Shown: positions 50,849 to 60,340, numbered from the stretch's first letter. The stretch: DNA of 64,000 nt from Desulfosediminicola flagellatus (GCF_005116655.2 NZ_CP050698.1:4115501-4179500); one strand, 5' to 3'. Made by a program: numbers and translations. Notes: generated from the sequence alone by a model not told the origin.

Positions 50849-51679
50849 TCAGGCTTCTATGACCATTCCGGCTTGGCCCATAGAGATATCAGCACTGAGA
50901 TGCGCATTGAGGTATTCTACAGCGCTCTCACCTGAGCAATGGCAGGCGATGATGCGTTTAATATCAAAATCGGCCAACTGTTTAACAGTTTTCTCCAAAC
51001 GCTGGCTTGATGCATTAAGCAGATGCAAGCCGCCAAGAACCAGGGCAATTCGCTTTTCTCCGGTAATCTCTGTTACACGGGTAAGCGTGTTAACCAGTCC
51101 GGAGTGGCAGCACCCCAGGCAAACCACAAGCCCCTCATCACCCTTAAACCACATAGCGACATCATCTTTTAAAGTATCAGTCTCCCGCCCTTCCGGATCA
51201 AGATAGAATGAGCCGCCGGTATCTTCATAATCGTTAACGCGTGGTATCGGTCCACTTATGCCCACCTTGGAAGACAGCTCCATAGGTTTTGTGAGCCAAT
51301 GAGTTTTATTATCTGGATGATGCATAACCGCTTCCATCGCTGCGAGCGGCATTTTGACAATGACCGGCTTTTCTTCATCCAGACTATAGCGAGGCTGAAA
51401 TACCCCCGCATGAAGATAAATTTCCAGTTTTCTGTTGCGTTTGAGCATCTCAGCAACACCACCAGTGTGATCATAATGGCCATGACTCAGCACAAGCGTT
51501 GAGATCTTCTCCGGCTTGATTTTTAAGGCCTCCATATTCGAAAGCAAAGCCTTCTTTTCGCCTGTATCAAAGAGGATGGTCTGCTCATCGGTTTCTATTA
51601 ACAACGAAAACCCATGCTCGGCCACCAGCCCTTCAGCAGCCTTGTTATCAACAACAACTGTCAGTCGACAATTGCTCAC
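50849..51679 (-). CDS. MBL-fold metallohydrolase (pterin phosphate synthase-like)
   Basis: 276 residues. The metal motif is LVLSHGHYDHTGGVAEML near residue 65, preceded by GFSLLIETDEQTILFDTG; later LVVCLGCCHSGLVNTL and the final GMVIEA tail fit the subfamily annotated as 7,8-dihydropterin-6-yl-methyl-4-(beta-D-ribofuranosyl)aminobenzene 5'-phosphate synthase-like or related DUF. The CHCSGES segment near residue 245 carries the last histidine ligand. Start overlaps the stop of the thioesterase gene by ATGA, so they form one operon with the CoA-disulfide reductase. Confidence 0.87.
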   Translation of the reverse strand: MSNCRLTVVVDNKAAEGLVAEHGFSLLIETDEQTILFDTGEKKALLSNMEALKIKPEKISTLVLSHGHYDHTGGVAEMLKRNRKLEIYLHAGVFQPRYSLDEEKPVIVKMPLAAMEAVMHHPDNKTHWLTKPMELSSKVGISGPIPRVNDYEDTGGSFYLDPEGRETDTLKDDVAMWFKGDEGLVVCLGCCHSGLVNTLTRVTEITGEKRIALVLGGLHLLNASSQRLEKTVKQLADFDIKRIIACHCSGESAVEYLNAHLSADISMGQAGMVIEA

Positions 51680-52116
51680 TTTACACCTTCCTTTTGCATG
51701 AATTTTGCTTTTGCCCTGGCAACAAGTTTACCATCCACCCTCGCCTCAGCCTTTAATTCGTACAAGGTTGAGACTGCACATGTGAGCCAGGCACGGATAA
51801 TCACTTTGCTGGTGCAGGGAATCGCGTGCAGAAAACGTACACGCAGATCTCCTGTGACCGCTTTTATATCCTGAACGAGCAGGCAATGCGCCATGGCGGA
51901 ATCCAGCACCGCTGAAATTACTCCTCCATGAAGAATACCCTCATACCCCTGTAGGTGCGGACCTCCTGTAAATGCCGCCTCAACCGCATTGCCGCCATTA
52001 CCGCCAATGCCGCTAACAGGCTGAAACTTCAACCCAAGGGAAAACGGATTATTCCTGCCACAGATTATGCAATTATCGTGGCCGTCGAGAAATTCTCCGT
52101 TCATATTCTTAGTCAC
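51676..52116 (-). CDS. PaaI-family hotdog thioesterase
   Basis: 146 residues. Hotdog fold: FTGGPHLQGYEGILHGGVIS with the HGG helix start, AVLDSAMAHCLLVQD, and GDLRVRFLHAIPCTSKVI. A preceding CIICGRNNPFSLGLKF segment is usual in this subgroup. Likely acyl-CoA or hydroxyphenylacetyl-CoA type thioesterase of unknown specificity. Between a CoA-disulfide reductase and an MBL-fold protein, which suggests a role in CoA thioester housekeeping. Confidence 0.88.
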   Translation of the reverse strand: MTKNMNGEFLDGHDNCIICGRNNPFSLGLKFQPVSGIGGNGGNAVEAAFTGGPHLQGYEGILHGGVISAVLDSAMAHCLLVQDIKAVTGDLRVRFLHAIPCTSKVIIRAWLTCAVSTLYELKAEARVDGKLVARAKAKFMQKEGVK

Positions 52117-52156
52117 TGCCCTGCCCCCTTAATTATTGTATATAATTTTCAGGCGA

Positions 52157-53854
52157 TTACTTCTCCCTTGTATAGGGCCAAGCCATAATTCCGCCTTCCA
52201 TAACTTTTACATTGGTATAACCGTTTGCCTCAAGTATAAGCGCAATTTCGTATCCGCGAAGGGAAATTTTGCAAAAACAGACAATCTCGGTGGACTTATC
52301 CTGAGGTAAATCGGCCAGCACGCTTCGTAATTTTCCAACGGGAATATACTGCTCACCGATACCAAGACGCAAGACTTCATGTTCATCAGGACCACGACCA
52401 TCAACAAAATACGGAGAATCACCAGCCTGAATCCTATTATACACCTCTTCTGCGCTGATTGTGGTTAAGCGACCCTTCATTTTATTCTGAACAATATGTG
52501 CTGAAGCAATAAAATGATCAATTGCAAGAGAGTATGGCGGTGCATAAGGTAAATCAGCGCAACTCAACTGATCAATGGTTAAGCCGCCACTAACAGCCAT
52601 TGCTGCTGTGGCAATCTGTCGTGAAACATCGCCATTGCCTACACACTGGTAGCCAAGGATCTTCTCAGATTTCTTATCAACCAGGATTTTACTTATGAGA
52701 AGTTTTGCTCCCATAAATCCAGGCTTATCCGGGCTTGCATTAACGACTGTCTCAAAATCAGTCATGCCCTGACGTTTGGCCTCTGTTTCAGTGAGCCCTG
52801 TAGCACCGGCAGTAAAATCAAAAACCTTGCATATTGCTGTGCCGATGGTGCCGCCAAACACTGCGCTGTTGCCGCTCACCACATTTTCGCCAACTACCCT
52901 GCCCTGCAGATTTGCCATATCGCCCATCGGCGCGTAGACCTTCTTGCCGGTAAGACGATTTTCACACTCAACACAGTCCCCTGCTGCATAGATATCCGCG
53001 TCAGACGTCTGCATGTATTCATTTACAGTGATACCGCCAAAAGTGCCAATCTCTAATCCTGCCGTTGATGCCAGTGCAGAATTAGGGCTGACCCCTGTTG
53101 CCAGAACCGCCAGCTCACACTCCAGAGTCTCACCATTTGCCAGTTGCACTCCGATGAGCTTGCCATCTTTACCTACAAAGTTTTCAAGCTTCATGCCGGT
53201 TCGCAGGTCAACCGATTTGGCCGCCATATGATTACCAACCAGCATCGCCAGTTGTTTATCAAGAAAGGTCAGCACCTGCTCTTCCATTTCGATAAGTGTT
53301 ACAGCAATGCCGCATGCCACGAGCGCTTCACTTGCCTCTACACCTATAAGGCCGCCACCGATGATTACTGCACGCTTTACCGCGCCGGACTTGCAGGCAT
53401 CATGCAGATAATCTGTATCCTGCATGGAAAGTAAGGTTGTGATGCCTTCAAGCTCTCGTCCAGCCACCGGAATATTTCGCGCACTTGCTCCCATAGCCAA
53501 GACAAGTTTATCATATTCGATAGTACATTCTTCGTCGCTCTTGAGGTCTTTACAGGCAATAGTTTTGTTCTTGCGATCGATTGCATTACACTCTGTCTCG
53601 GTGAGTGCTTTGATGTTTTTTGTCTTTTCGAAAAAGAACGGGTCGCGAACCACTCCAGTGGGTGTAGCAATCAACTGATTTCTATCGGAAAACGTTCCGC
53701 CCACATAATATGGATAGCCACAACTTGCCATCGACAGATCCGGATCTTTCTGGATTATTGTAATTTCGGCATGTTGATCAAGTCGACGAGCCTTTGCCGC
53801 TGCTTTGGCACCCGCAGCCGAGCCGCCAATTACCACAATTTTTTTATTCTGCAC
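52157..53854 (-). CDS. CoA-disulfide reductase-like flavoprotein with C-terminal rhodanese domain
   Basis: 565 residues. FAD loop VVIGGSAAGAKAAAKARRLD, redox cysteine in SMASCGYPYYVGG (residue about 44), NAD(P)H loop AVIIGGGLIGVEASEALVAC, second FAD motif IYAAGDCVE, and dimerisation domain to about 450. A rhodanese domain follows (SPYFVDGRGPDEHEVL) with active cysteine in TEIVCFCKISLRGYE. This CoADR-RHD layout is known for reducing CoA-disulfides, persulfides or polysulfide with NAD(P)H, which fits a sulfur-metabolising anaerobe. Confidence 0.92.
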   Translation of the reverse strand: MQNKKIVVIGGSAAGAKAAAKARRLDQHAEITIIQKDPDLSMASCGYPYYVGGTFSDRNQLIATPTGVVRDPFFFEKTKNIKALTETECNAIDRKNKTIACKDLKSDEECTIEYDKLVLAMGASARNIPVAGRELEGITTLLSMQDTDYLHDACKSGAVKRAVIIGGGLIGVEASEALVACGIAVTLIEMEEQVLTFLDKQLAMLVGNHMAAKSVDLRTGMKLENFVGKDGKLIGVQLANGETLECELAVLATGVSPNSALASTAGLEIGTFGGITVNEYMQTSDADIYAAGDCVECENRLTGKKVYAPMGDMANLQGRVVGENVVSGNSAVFGGTIGTAICKVFDFTAGATGLTETEAKRQGMTDFETVVNASPDKPGFMGAKLLISKILVDKKSEKILGYQCVGNGDVSRQIATAAMAVSGGLTIDQLSCADLPYAPPYSLAIDHFIASAHIVQNKMKGRLTTISAEEVYNRIQAGDSPYFVDGRGPDEHEVLRLGIGEQYIPVGKLRSVLADLPQDKSTEIVCFCKISLRGYEIALILEANGYTNVKVMEGGIMAWPYTREK

Positions 53855-54176
53855 TGAAGACTCCTTTGAATTGCGACAGAAATGGTCGCGTAAACTAAAA
53901 CACTTCTATTGATGATGAAGTCATACCACAAGGTGATATGTTCATATGCACATTTTCATTGTTATAAATAATACGCTCATCAAGGTTGTCAATCTTTATA
54001 TTTGGTGCATAATCCGTATAAATCATCACATCGTTTTGGTCAGTGTTTGTCTTTACCTGCGATCATGCTTAGCGTAAAAAAATGGTTTCTCAAAAACCTG
54101 CAATTCATACTAGTTAGCAAACATTTATTCACCAGCGCGACCATTTTTTTGATCGTGCACTGAGACAGGATGCGCA
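53855..54176. other. 322-bp divergent promoter region
   Basis: Between the CoA-disulfide reductase operon and the SRPBCC-epimerase gene. Nothing specific recognised. Confidence 0.5.
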
Positions 54177-55577
54177 TTGAGCAAAACACAAAAATTTATC
54201 TACAGGTCCGTGTTCCCATGCACAGCAAGGGAGTTGTACGATTTCCACTCCAGACCCGGAGCACTTGAGCGATTACTTCCCCCCTGGGATGGCTCCGAAG
54301 TTGTGTGGAAAAAAGGTTCGCTGGCTCCCGGTGGCAAAGTGCTGATGAAGCTCAAACAGGGGCCGATTTCTTTTCCATGGGAAGCACACCATATAGAAGA
54401 AATACCCGGTGTTATGTTTCAGGATGTTCAACATAAAGGGCCATTTGCACAATTCAGTCATGTCCATAGATTCTCGGATACCCCTGAAGGTGCATTGCTG
54501 GAAGATGAGATTGAATTTGCCCTGCCTTTTCAATCACTGATGCCCGCAATCGCCACCAGACAGGTATACAAAATGCTCACCAGTATTTTTACTTACCGTG
54601 AGCACACCCTCACTGAAGACCTGAAACTCCATGCCCGTTGCAGCAAAAAACCGCTTCGTATTCTTATTTCGGGCGCAAGCGGTGTGTTGGGCAGCGTCCT
54701 GGTGCCATTGCTTACAACAGGAGGTCACGAAGTATGGACACTGGTTCGTCGTCGTGCCGACCCTCATAAAAACGAAATCCAGTGGGATCCACAAAATGAA
54801 ATTCTCGATCTTAGTTCGCTTCCCGATCTTGATGGAGTAATCCATCTGGCGGGTGAATATATCGGCCTTGGCCGCTGGTCCCCGGCAAAAAAACGCAGTG
54901 TGATCGAAAGTAGAACCAGAGGTACACATCTCCTTGCCTCCGCCATTGCCGCCCTGCCTAAAAAGCCGGATGTCTTTCTTTCCGCCTCAGCAGTCGGCTA
55001 CTATGGAGACTGCGGGCCGCAGATCATCTATGAAGACCACCCTGAAGGCAATGATTTCATCTCTGAGGTCTGCTCACTCTGGGAAGGCGCTGCGGCACCC
55101 GCGAAAGAAGCCGGAATTCGTACCGTGCTCATGCGGCTCGGGGTGGCCTTGACGCCACGGGGTGGAGCACTGCAAAGGCTTCTGGTCACCACACCTTTAG
55201 GATTTTTCAAGCGTTTCGGCATCGGCAACCAGTATATCAGCTGGATGAGCATTGATGATATGGTCTCGGCGATGCTCCACTGCCTGGTCACTCCAGCCAT
55301 TGAAGGGCCGATAAATATTGCTGCACCCGAACCAGTAACAAATATCGAGCTTTTGCAAACCCTGGCAAAAACATCATCCCTGCCCCAGGCGCTAGATATT
55401 CCAGCGTGGTTTTTAAAGATCCTTTATGGACAGATGGCAACAGAAATACTATTGTCAGGCTGCCGGGTATCGTCAGGAAAACTCAAAGAATCCGGTTTCA
55501 CATTTAGACACCCCACACTACCAGAAGCGCTTCAAACACTATTGGGTAAGCTCGAGAACAACCAAACTAACACATAA
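54177..55577 (+). CDS. SRPBCC domain fused to TIGR01777-family epimerase
   Basis: 466 residues from a TTG start (AGGATG upstream; no in-frame ATG near). Residues 1-150 form an SRPBCC/START-like lipid- or ligand-binding domain (FPCTARELYDFHSRPGALER, WEAHHIEEIPGVMFQDVQHK). Residues about 160-460 are the SDR39U1/TIGR01777 epimerase: ILISGASGVLGSVLVPLLTT, VIHLAGEYIGLGRWSPAKKR, SASAVGYYGDCG and DMVSAMLHCLVTPAIEGPIN. The fusion is found in several bacteria; the substrate is unknown. It stands 11 bases before the next gene, an operon. Confidence 0.88.
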   Translation: MSKTQKFIYRSVFPCTARELYDFHSRPGALERLLPPWDGSEVVWKKGSLAPGGKVLMKLKQGPISFPWEAHHIEEIPGVMFQDVQHKGPFAQFSHVHRFSDTPEGALLEDEIEFALPFQSLMPAIATRQVYKMLTSIFTYREHTLTEDLKLHARCSKKPLRILISGASGVLGSVLVPLLTTGGHEVWTLVRRRADPHKNEIQWDPQNEILDLSSLPDLDGVIHLAGEYIGLGRWSPAKKRSVIESRTRGTHLLASAIAALPKKPDVFLSASAVGYYGDCGPQIIYEDHPEGNDFISEVCSLWEGAAAPAKEAGIRTVLMRLGVALTPRGGALQRLLVTTPLGFFKRFGIGNQYISWMSIDDMVSAMLHCLVTPAIEGPINIAAPEPVTNIELLQTLAKTSSLPQALDIPAWFLKILYGQMATEILLSGCRVSSGKLKESGFTFRHPTLPEALQTLLGKLENNQTNT

Positions 55578-55588
55578 GGACCTTCACG

Positions 55589-56731
55589 GTGAGCAGGCAA
55601 TTAAAAACGACATTTCTTGTTATCATGACCATTGCCCTCGGTTGCGGCTTTCTTCATCATTTAATCCCGACTTCCGTACTTAATTTTGAACGACTGCATA
55701 TCTTTTTGTTTAACCTGTGCAGCGGCGGGACGTTGCTGATTTACTTTACCGAAGATAAAAAGCACCTCACCCGGACAGGACGTGCCTTCTTCCTGCTCTC
55801 AATCTGTTTTGCTCTGTTCTCCTTTGAGGGGTGGTATCTGCCAACACTCATCATTCCATTGATTCTTGGTGTTATCGTAGAAAAGGTTCGCATCACGCAC
55901 TTCGGATCGATCATCCCCTATGCACTGTTTTCTACGAAAGAGGATGTGGCACGTAAATTTCATCAGGCAGCGTTGCTCTGTCTCTCGCTTGCGCTCTTTA
56001 TCTCCAGCCCTGTCATTTTAAATGATGTCTACATGCATTGGTTTACCTTAGAAAAACTCAAACTGGATACTTTCTTTCTTGGTTTTTCATTCCCCGTGTC
56101 ACTGATAAGTATGTCGGTGATTTTTTCACTGATGAAAAAGCATGAGATGGAGGTAACTGTACATTTGAAAGAGGCGTTATTCTGGACTATTAATCTCGGG
56201 GTAATCGTCTTTTTCCTCTTTATTCTGGCAAAATGGTTTGTGCCGCAGGTAATGATTGCCACCACTCTTTTTGTGGCAATTACCCTTGTGTTGTACCTGT
56301 ATTATCATCAGGGAATCCAGCTGCAGCAAAAGGCTTTTCTGACTTCAGGCATATTGTTTCTGCTCTTTACCTCGATAACCGGCATTCTCTATATCCTCTT
56401 TGCTTTTTCTGAAGGGTATGACCCACAAGAAACTCTGCCGCTGCTCAGGCTGCATGCGTTTACTGCACTTTATGGCTGGAACCTCAGTGGGCTGGCAGTG
56501 ATTAGCAGACATGGAGATTTCCCCATCAAGCTGCACTCCCAGAAGGTTATTTTTCTTCACTGGCTTACGGTACTGATCCTCTGCCCTATCGGATTTTTCG
56601 TACCAGCCATCGCTATTATTGCCGTAATTTCCTATGGCCTGCTGTTACACAAACTCCTCTTTAACCGGGGGCAGGTAGATGACCGCCTGGTTTCAGTAGA
56701 GGATGAAATGCTGTTAAAGTGGAAGCAGTAA
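55589..56731 (+). CDS. Multi-pass membrane protein of unknown function
   Basis: 380 residues from a GTG (AAGGA 8 bases upstream). About 10 hydrophobic helices cover the whole length, with a soluble loop near residues 105-125 (IPYALFSTKEDVARKFHQAA). No motif recognised. Eleven bases after the SRPBCC-epimerase gene, so translation is probably linked; a joint role in lipid or envelope metabolism is a guess. Confidence 0.78.
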   Translation: MSRQLKTTFLVIMTIALGCGFLHHLIPTSVLNFERLHIFLFNLCSGGTLLIYFTEDKKHLTRTGRAFFLLSICFALFSFEGWYLPTLIIPLILGVIVEKVRITHFGSIIPYALFSTKEDVARKFHQAALLCLSLALFISSPVILNDVYMHWFTLEKLKLDTFFLGFSFPVSLISMSVIFSLMKKHEMEVTVHLKEALFWTINLGVIVFFLFILAKWFVPQVMIATTLFVAITLVLYLYYHQGIQLQQKAFLTSGILFLLFTSITGILYILFAFSEGYDPQETLPLLRLHAFTALYGWNLSGLAVISRHGDFPIKLHSQKVIFLHWLTVLILCPIGFFVPAIAIIAVISYGLLLHKLLFNRGQVDDRLVSVEDEMLLKWKQ

Positions 56732-56865
56732 TGTCGCACAGTATTTGTAGTTCAACTGTTTTGCAGTACAATAATTTTCATCCGGAAACACAGCAGCCCG
56801 TTAGCCTTATCGAACCGATTGATTAGTTCAGTTGAGATGTAGATCCTCAAATTAAAGAAACTCAT

Positions 56866-57363
56866 ATGACCCAATTAGCAGCCGAAGAAATTGTTCAGAT
56901 CGTTGACCGCGATAATACCCCGACAGATGCTGTCCCTCGCAAAATCATGAGGCAGCAGGGACTGATACACAGGGCAAGTTATATTCTGGTCTTCAATGGT
57001 GCGAATGAACTCTTCATCCAGAAACGGACAATGATAAAAGACATCTTTCCGGGATTTTGGGATATTGCTGCCGGCGGTGTCGTTTTGGCAGGAGAAACGT
57101 ATGACGAATCGGCCAGACGGGAACTCTTTGAAGAATTAGGAGTCAAAGATATACCGATCGAATTTCTCTTTCATCACTACTTCGATGATGGCACAAACAA
57201 AGTTTGGGGCGGTGTTTACCGTTGCCGGCATGAAGGCCCCTTTATCCTGCAAAAGGAAGAAATTGAGAGTGGGATGTTTATACCGGTCGAAGATATCTTC
57301 AACAACACATTGCAAGGGCCGGTCACACCCGATGGAATTGAGATTCTGGAAAAGCTCATCTGA
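56866..57363 (+). CDS. Nudix hydrolase
   Basis: 165 residues. The Nudix box is GETYDESARRELFEELGV (REx2EE pattern intact) near residue 72. The N-terminal EEIVQIVDRDNTPTDAVPRK and the HRASYILVFN strand match the YfcD/isopentenyl-diphosphate isomerase-like branch of the superfamily, which acts on nucleoside or other diphosphates. AAAGAAACTCAT before the ATG is a modest ribosome site. Single gene. Confidence 0.9.
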   Translation: MTQLAAEEIVQIVDRDNTPTDAVPRKIMRQQGLIHRASYILVFNGANELFIQKRTMIKDIFPGFWDIAAGGVVLAGETYDESARRELFEELGVKDIPIEFLFHHYFDDGTNKVWGGVYRCRHEGPFILQKEEIESGMFIPVEDIFNNTLQGPVTPDGIEILEKLI

Positions 57364-57460
57364 TTTTCAGGATTACCGTATAAAATCACCACCCAGCCCG
57401 ACAGGCACATTCGCTGAGTAAAGCGTGTTGGGCACACTTCATTTAAGAAAAGAGGACATG

Positions 57461-57784
57461 ATGAAATATTTTTTAGCATTTCTACTCGTATTAGCCATGG
57501 CATTTCCAGCATTTGCTAAAAACGAAAATAAGCAGAAGAACCTGCCTCCCGGCCTACAAAAAAAATATGAACGAACAGGTGAATTACCCCCTGGATGGCA
57601 AAAGAAATTGGTCAAAGGAGAAGTTCTGGATATAGATCTCTACAAAAGTGCAAAACCGTATACAATTAAGCCCGGGCATTATCCTATGGAACCAAAGGCA
57701 GGAACATCAATATTACGAATCGAAGACAGAGTAATACGAATCATGAACGATACCAGAGTAATTCTGGATGTATTCGGCATTTAG
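57461..57784 (+). CDS. Small exported RcnB-like protein
   Basis: 107 residues with a signal peptide (YFLAFLLVLAMAFPAFA). The mature part carries the repeated LPPGLQKKYERTGELPPGWQ pattern and ends SILRIEDRVIRIMNDTRVIL, as in RcnB/CigR-type periplasmic proteins. RcnB is tied to nickel/cobalt homeostasis, but for most relatives nothing is known. AGAGGACATG precedes the chosen ATG; the ATG one codon earlier is equally possible. Confidence 0.8.
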   Translation: MKYFLAFLLVLAMAFPAFAKNENKQKNLPPGLQKKYERTGELPPGWQKKLVKGEVLDIDLYKSAKPYTIKPGHYPMEPKAGTSILRIEDRVIRIMNDTRVILDVFGI

Positions 57785-57932
57785 ACTCAGCTGAGAACCG
57801 ATTCGATTGTTGTTCAGCACATAATCAATCAATTTTTGAGTGAACAACCCTACGCGCACCACAGAAATGTCAGCATGGGCACGGCAACATCCTGGCAATA
57901 GTCACCTTACCGTTACTTTTTTACAAAGAGAC

Positions 57933-58490
57933 ATGTTCTATAGAAAAATTGATAATGATTTAAAAATTGGTTTGTCTCTTCCTCAATATGCGGAAGAGAT
58001 GTTTGCGCTGACCGATAGAAATCGCAGACACCTCAGAGCATGGCTACCCTGGCTTGATTCAATCCAGAAACCTGAAGACACAAAATCGTTTATACAATTA
58101 CAGTTAAAACGGTTCGCGGACGGAGAAGCTATGCATCTGTCAATTTTCTTTAAGAACGATCTGGCAGGTGTTCTTGCTTACAATAAACTTGATCACCTTA
58201 ATGGCATTGGCCATCTGGGATACTGGCTGGGTGAAGAGTATGTCGGTAAAGGCATAATGACAAAGTCTGTTCGGGAAGTGATCGACCTGGGCTTCACAAA
58301 CTGGCCTCTCCAGAAGATTGAAATCCATTGCGCAGTAGACAACCTGAAAAGCCGGGCAATTCCTGAAAAATTAGGCTTTCAAAACGAAGGTACGATCCGC
58401 AGAACAGCAAAGGTGTATGAAAGCTATCAGGACCACAGTGTTTACGGATTACTACGAGAGGAGTATCTGGATAACCACAACCTGCCTTAA
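57933..58490 (+). CDS. RimJ/RimL-type GNAT acetyltransferase
   Basis: 185 residues. Acetyl-CoA motif HLGYWLGEEYVGKGIMTKSV near residue 88, followed by EIHCAVDNLKSRAIPEKLGF and DHSVYGLLREEY, the standard RimJ/RimL ending. N-terminal HLRAWLPWLDSIQKPEDT is also family-like. Could acetylate ribosomal protein L7/L12 (RimL) or a small molecule. The ATG at 57933 has AAAGAG before it; a longer frame from 57840 adds unconserved residues. Confidence 0.9.
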   Translation: MFYRKIDNDLKIGLSLPQYAEEMFALTDRNRRHLRAWLPWLDSIQKPEDTKSFIQLQLKRFADGEAMHLSIFFKNDLAGVLAYNKLDHLNGIGHLGYWLGEEYVGKGIMTKSVREVIDLGFTNWPLQKIEIHCAVDNLKSRAIPEKLGFQNEGTIRRTAKVYESYQDHSVYGLLREEYLDNHNLP

Positions 58491-58641
58491 CACAGTGTGT
58501 AATTTTGATTCAATTACATATGTATTTCACATCCGAAAACTCATTACAATTCTAAGCAATACACCGTATTTCAATATTCGCTCATATCAAACACAATGTG
58601 ATTATTATCGAAATATCACTGCATCACATTGGCGTGACAGC

Positions 58642-59937
58642 TTACATGAGTAAATCAAGCGGACTGGTAGTCGGGTCCCGCATATCTTTCACCACATGGG
58701 TGTAGATCATGGTAGTTTCGACTCTGGAGTGGCCGAGATATTCCTGTATCTGACGCAAATCAACACCATTTAGCAAAAGATGTGTGGCAAATGAATGTCT
58801 TAGAGTATGAACGGATGCATTCTTACTGATGCCAGACTTTTTAAGCGTTCTTTTGAGAGTTCTCTGAAGCACATCAGCAATTACATGATGTCGCCGCACT
58901 TTACCCGATTCCGGGTCTACAGATAACTTTGTTGAAGGAAAGATCCATTGCCATGCTTTTTCTTTGGGAGCATTTGGATATTTACGACTCAATGCATTGG
59001 GTAACCAGGTTTCACCATACCCTTGAGACAGATCTTCGTTGTGTAACAAGATAACACGTGCAATGTTCTCCTTAAGTTCGGGAATAATGATTTCTGGTAG
59101 TATCGTCGTTCGATCCTTGTTCCCTTTTCCTGCACGAACATAGATGAGTTTCTGATCAAAATCTATATCCTGAAGCCTGAGACGACAACACTCATTCACG
59201 CGCAACCCGCCACCATAGATCATCTTCAGCATGAGTCCGGTAGAGCCTTGCAAGAGGCACAAAATATTTTTAACCTCTTCAACTGAAAAGACTACAGGTA
59301 GCCTGGTTGTAGACCGCGCCCTGACAGCATCTTTCATGTCTGTCAGTTCAAGATTTAAAACAACCCGATAGAACATTATAAGTGCATTGAAGGCCTGGTT
59401 CTGTGTTGATCCAGACACCCTTCGTTTTACTGCAAGGTATGCGAGAAAATCTTTAGCATGTGCGGGAGTAATTAAAGATATATCACTCAAACGCGGATCA
59501 GTATTTTTACAATACCCTAAAAATTGTTCTGCCCATTTCAGATACGTTTTCTCTGTACTACGAGCATAATGCTTAAGGCGTATATTCTCCCGAATCATAC
59601 ACAATGCATCTTCCATGGAGATAGTAGAAGCTTCTTTGTTTACAGATGTATTTACAGTCTCTCCACCTAGACCACGAGATTTAAGAAAATTCACAAAATA
59701 TAAACGGACAGCCTGATCGGCCTGCCGTAACTGCCAATCTTCGAATCCCGAATCATCAAGCAGTTTAATGAATACAGGAAGCTGTTCAGGCCATGAAAGA
59801 TTTTGCCAATCCCCCCGTGCATTGAAAAACTTTCGAACCCAAGTCACAATAAATTTTTCCTTACCTGGCGGCACAATGGGACTTTTCAACAAAAACTCCC
59901 CGAAATGTGTGTCGTAAAACTCTTTGTTATCTTTCAT
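58642..59937 (-). CDS. intI: Integron integrase IntI with N-terminal extension
   Basis: 431 residues; tyrosine recombinase that joins cassettes at attC and attI. Residues about 105-190 are the core-binding domain (MEDALCMIRENIRLKHYARS) and 215-431 the catalytic domain with Arg in GGGLRVNECCRLRLQDID, His-Arg in HTLRHSFATHLLLNG, GHSRVETTMIYTHV with the tyrosine nucleophile. The integron-specific patch is intact: DLSQGYGETWLPNALSRKYP and FPSTKLSVDPESG, RRHHV. An N-terminal extra domain of about 100 residues makes it longer than IntI1 (337). The ATG at 59937 is preferred over one at 60048 that runs through the repeat region; its ribosome site is weak. Diverges from the cassettes. Confidence 0.95.
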   Translation of the reverse strand: MKDNKEFYDTHFGEFLLKSPIVPPGKEKFIVTWVRKFFNARGDWQNLSWPEQLPVFIKLLDDSGFEDWQLRQADQAVRLYFVNFLKSRGLGGETVNTSVNKEASTISMEDALCMIRENIRLKHYARSTEKTYLKWAEQFLGYCKNTDPRLSDISLITPAHAKDFLAYLAVKRRVSGSTQNQAFNALIMFYRVVLNLELTDMKDAVRARSTTRLPVVFSVEEVKNILCLLQGSTGLMLKMIYGGGLRVNECCRLRLQDIDFDQKLIYVRAGKGNKDRTTILPEIIIPELKENIARVILLHNEDLSQGYGETWLPNALSRKYPNAPKEKAWQWIFPSTKLSVDPESGKVRRHHVIADVLQRTLKRTLKKSGISKNASVHTLRHSFATHLLLNGVDLRQIQEYLGHSRVETTMIYTHVVKDMRDPTTSPLDLLM

Positions 59938-60340
59938 TTTTATTCTATTCTCACCGATATCACGACTTATTCCGACTAGTCGTATATCATGGGCTATTGC
60001 AGATATCCCGACCTCAACAGTCACTATAAATTGCCCAAAAACGCACATAACTGTAAGAAAAATATCAGATTTGCAAGTTATACGACGGGTTGTATATCAA
60101 GGTCTATTTCAGTTATTCCGACCTCTTCACAATCCAGAGCATTCACCTTGCATTAATGAATTGCTTAAGATAGTATAACGAAATGTCCTAACATTTCTAT
60201 GACATACAAGTGAACAGAGAGATAAAAAGCAGATTTGTGAAAGAATTTTCTCTGACTAGAACCAAGAATCAAAACAGGAAATTCGGTCTATTTCCCCCAA
60301 AATGCGACTAGTCGTATATTACACGATATGCACTAAAAAT
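59938..60340. promoter_or_regulatory. intI promoter / attI region with palindromic boxes
   Basis: Contains two direct copies of a roughly 53-bp unit (59968-60021 and 60078-60130; shared GTATATCA, GGnCTATT, CCGACCTC). CGACTAGTCG occurs exactly at 59973-59982 and 60305-60314 and in degenerate form (CGACGGGTTG) at 60083-60092, each followed by TATAT. attI should be here; GTTATAC at 60077-60083 and GTTATTC at 60112-60118 are candidate cleavage boxes. The cassette promoter Pc probably also lies here or inside intI. Confidence 0.6.

Noticed and set aside
53855..54176. Search for a tRNA or small RNA in divergent gaps
   Set aside because: No cloverleaf, T-loop GTTCGA-type motif or CCA end found here or in the other intergenic regions.
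58140..58328. Minus-strand frame inside the RimL-type gene
   Set aside because: Antisense to the acetyl-CoA binding motif; no support.
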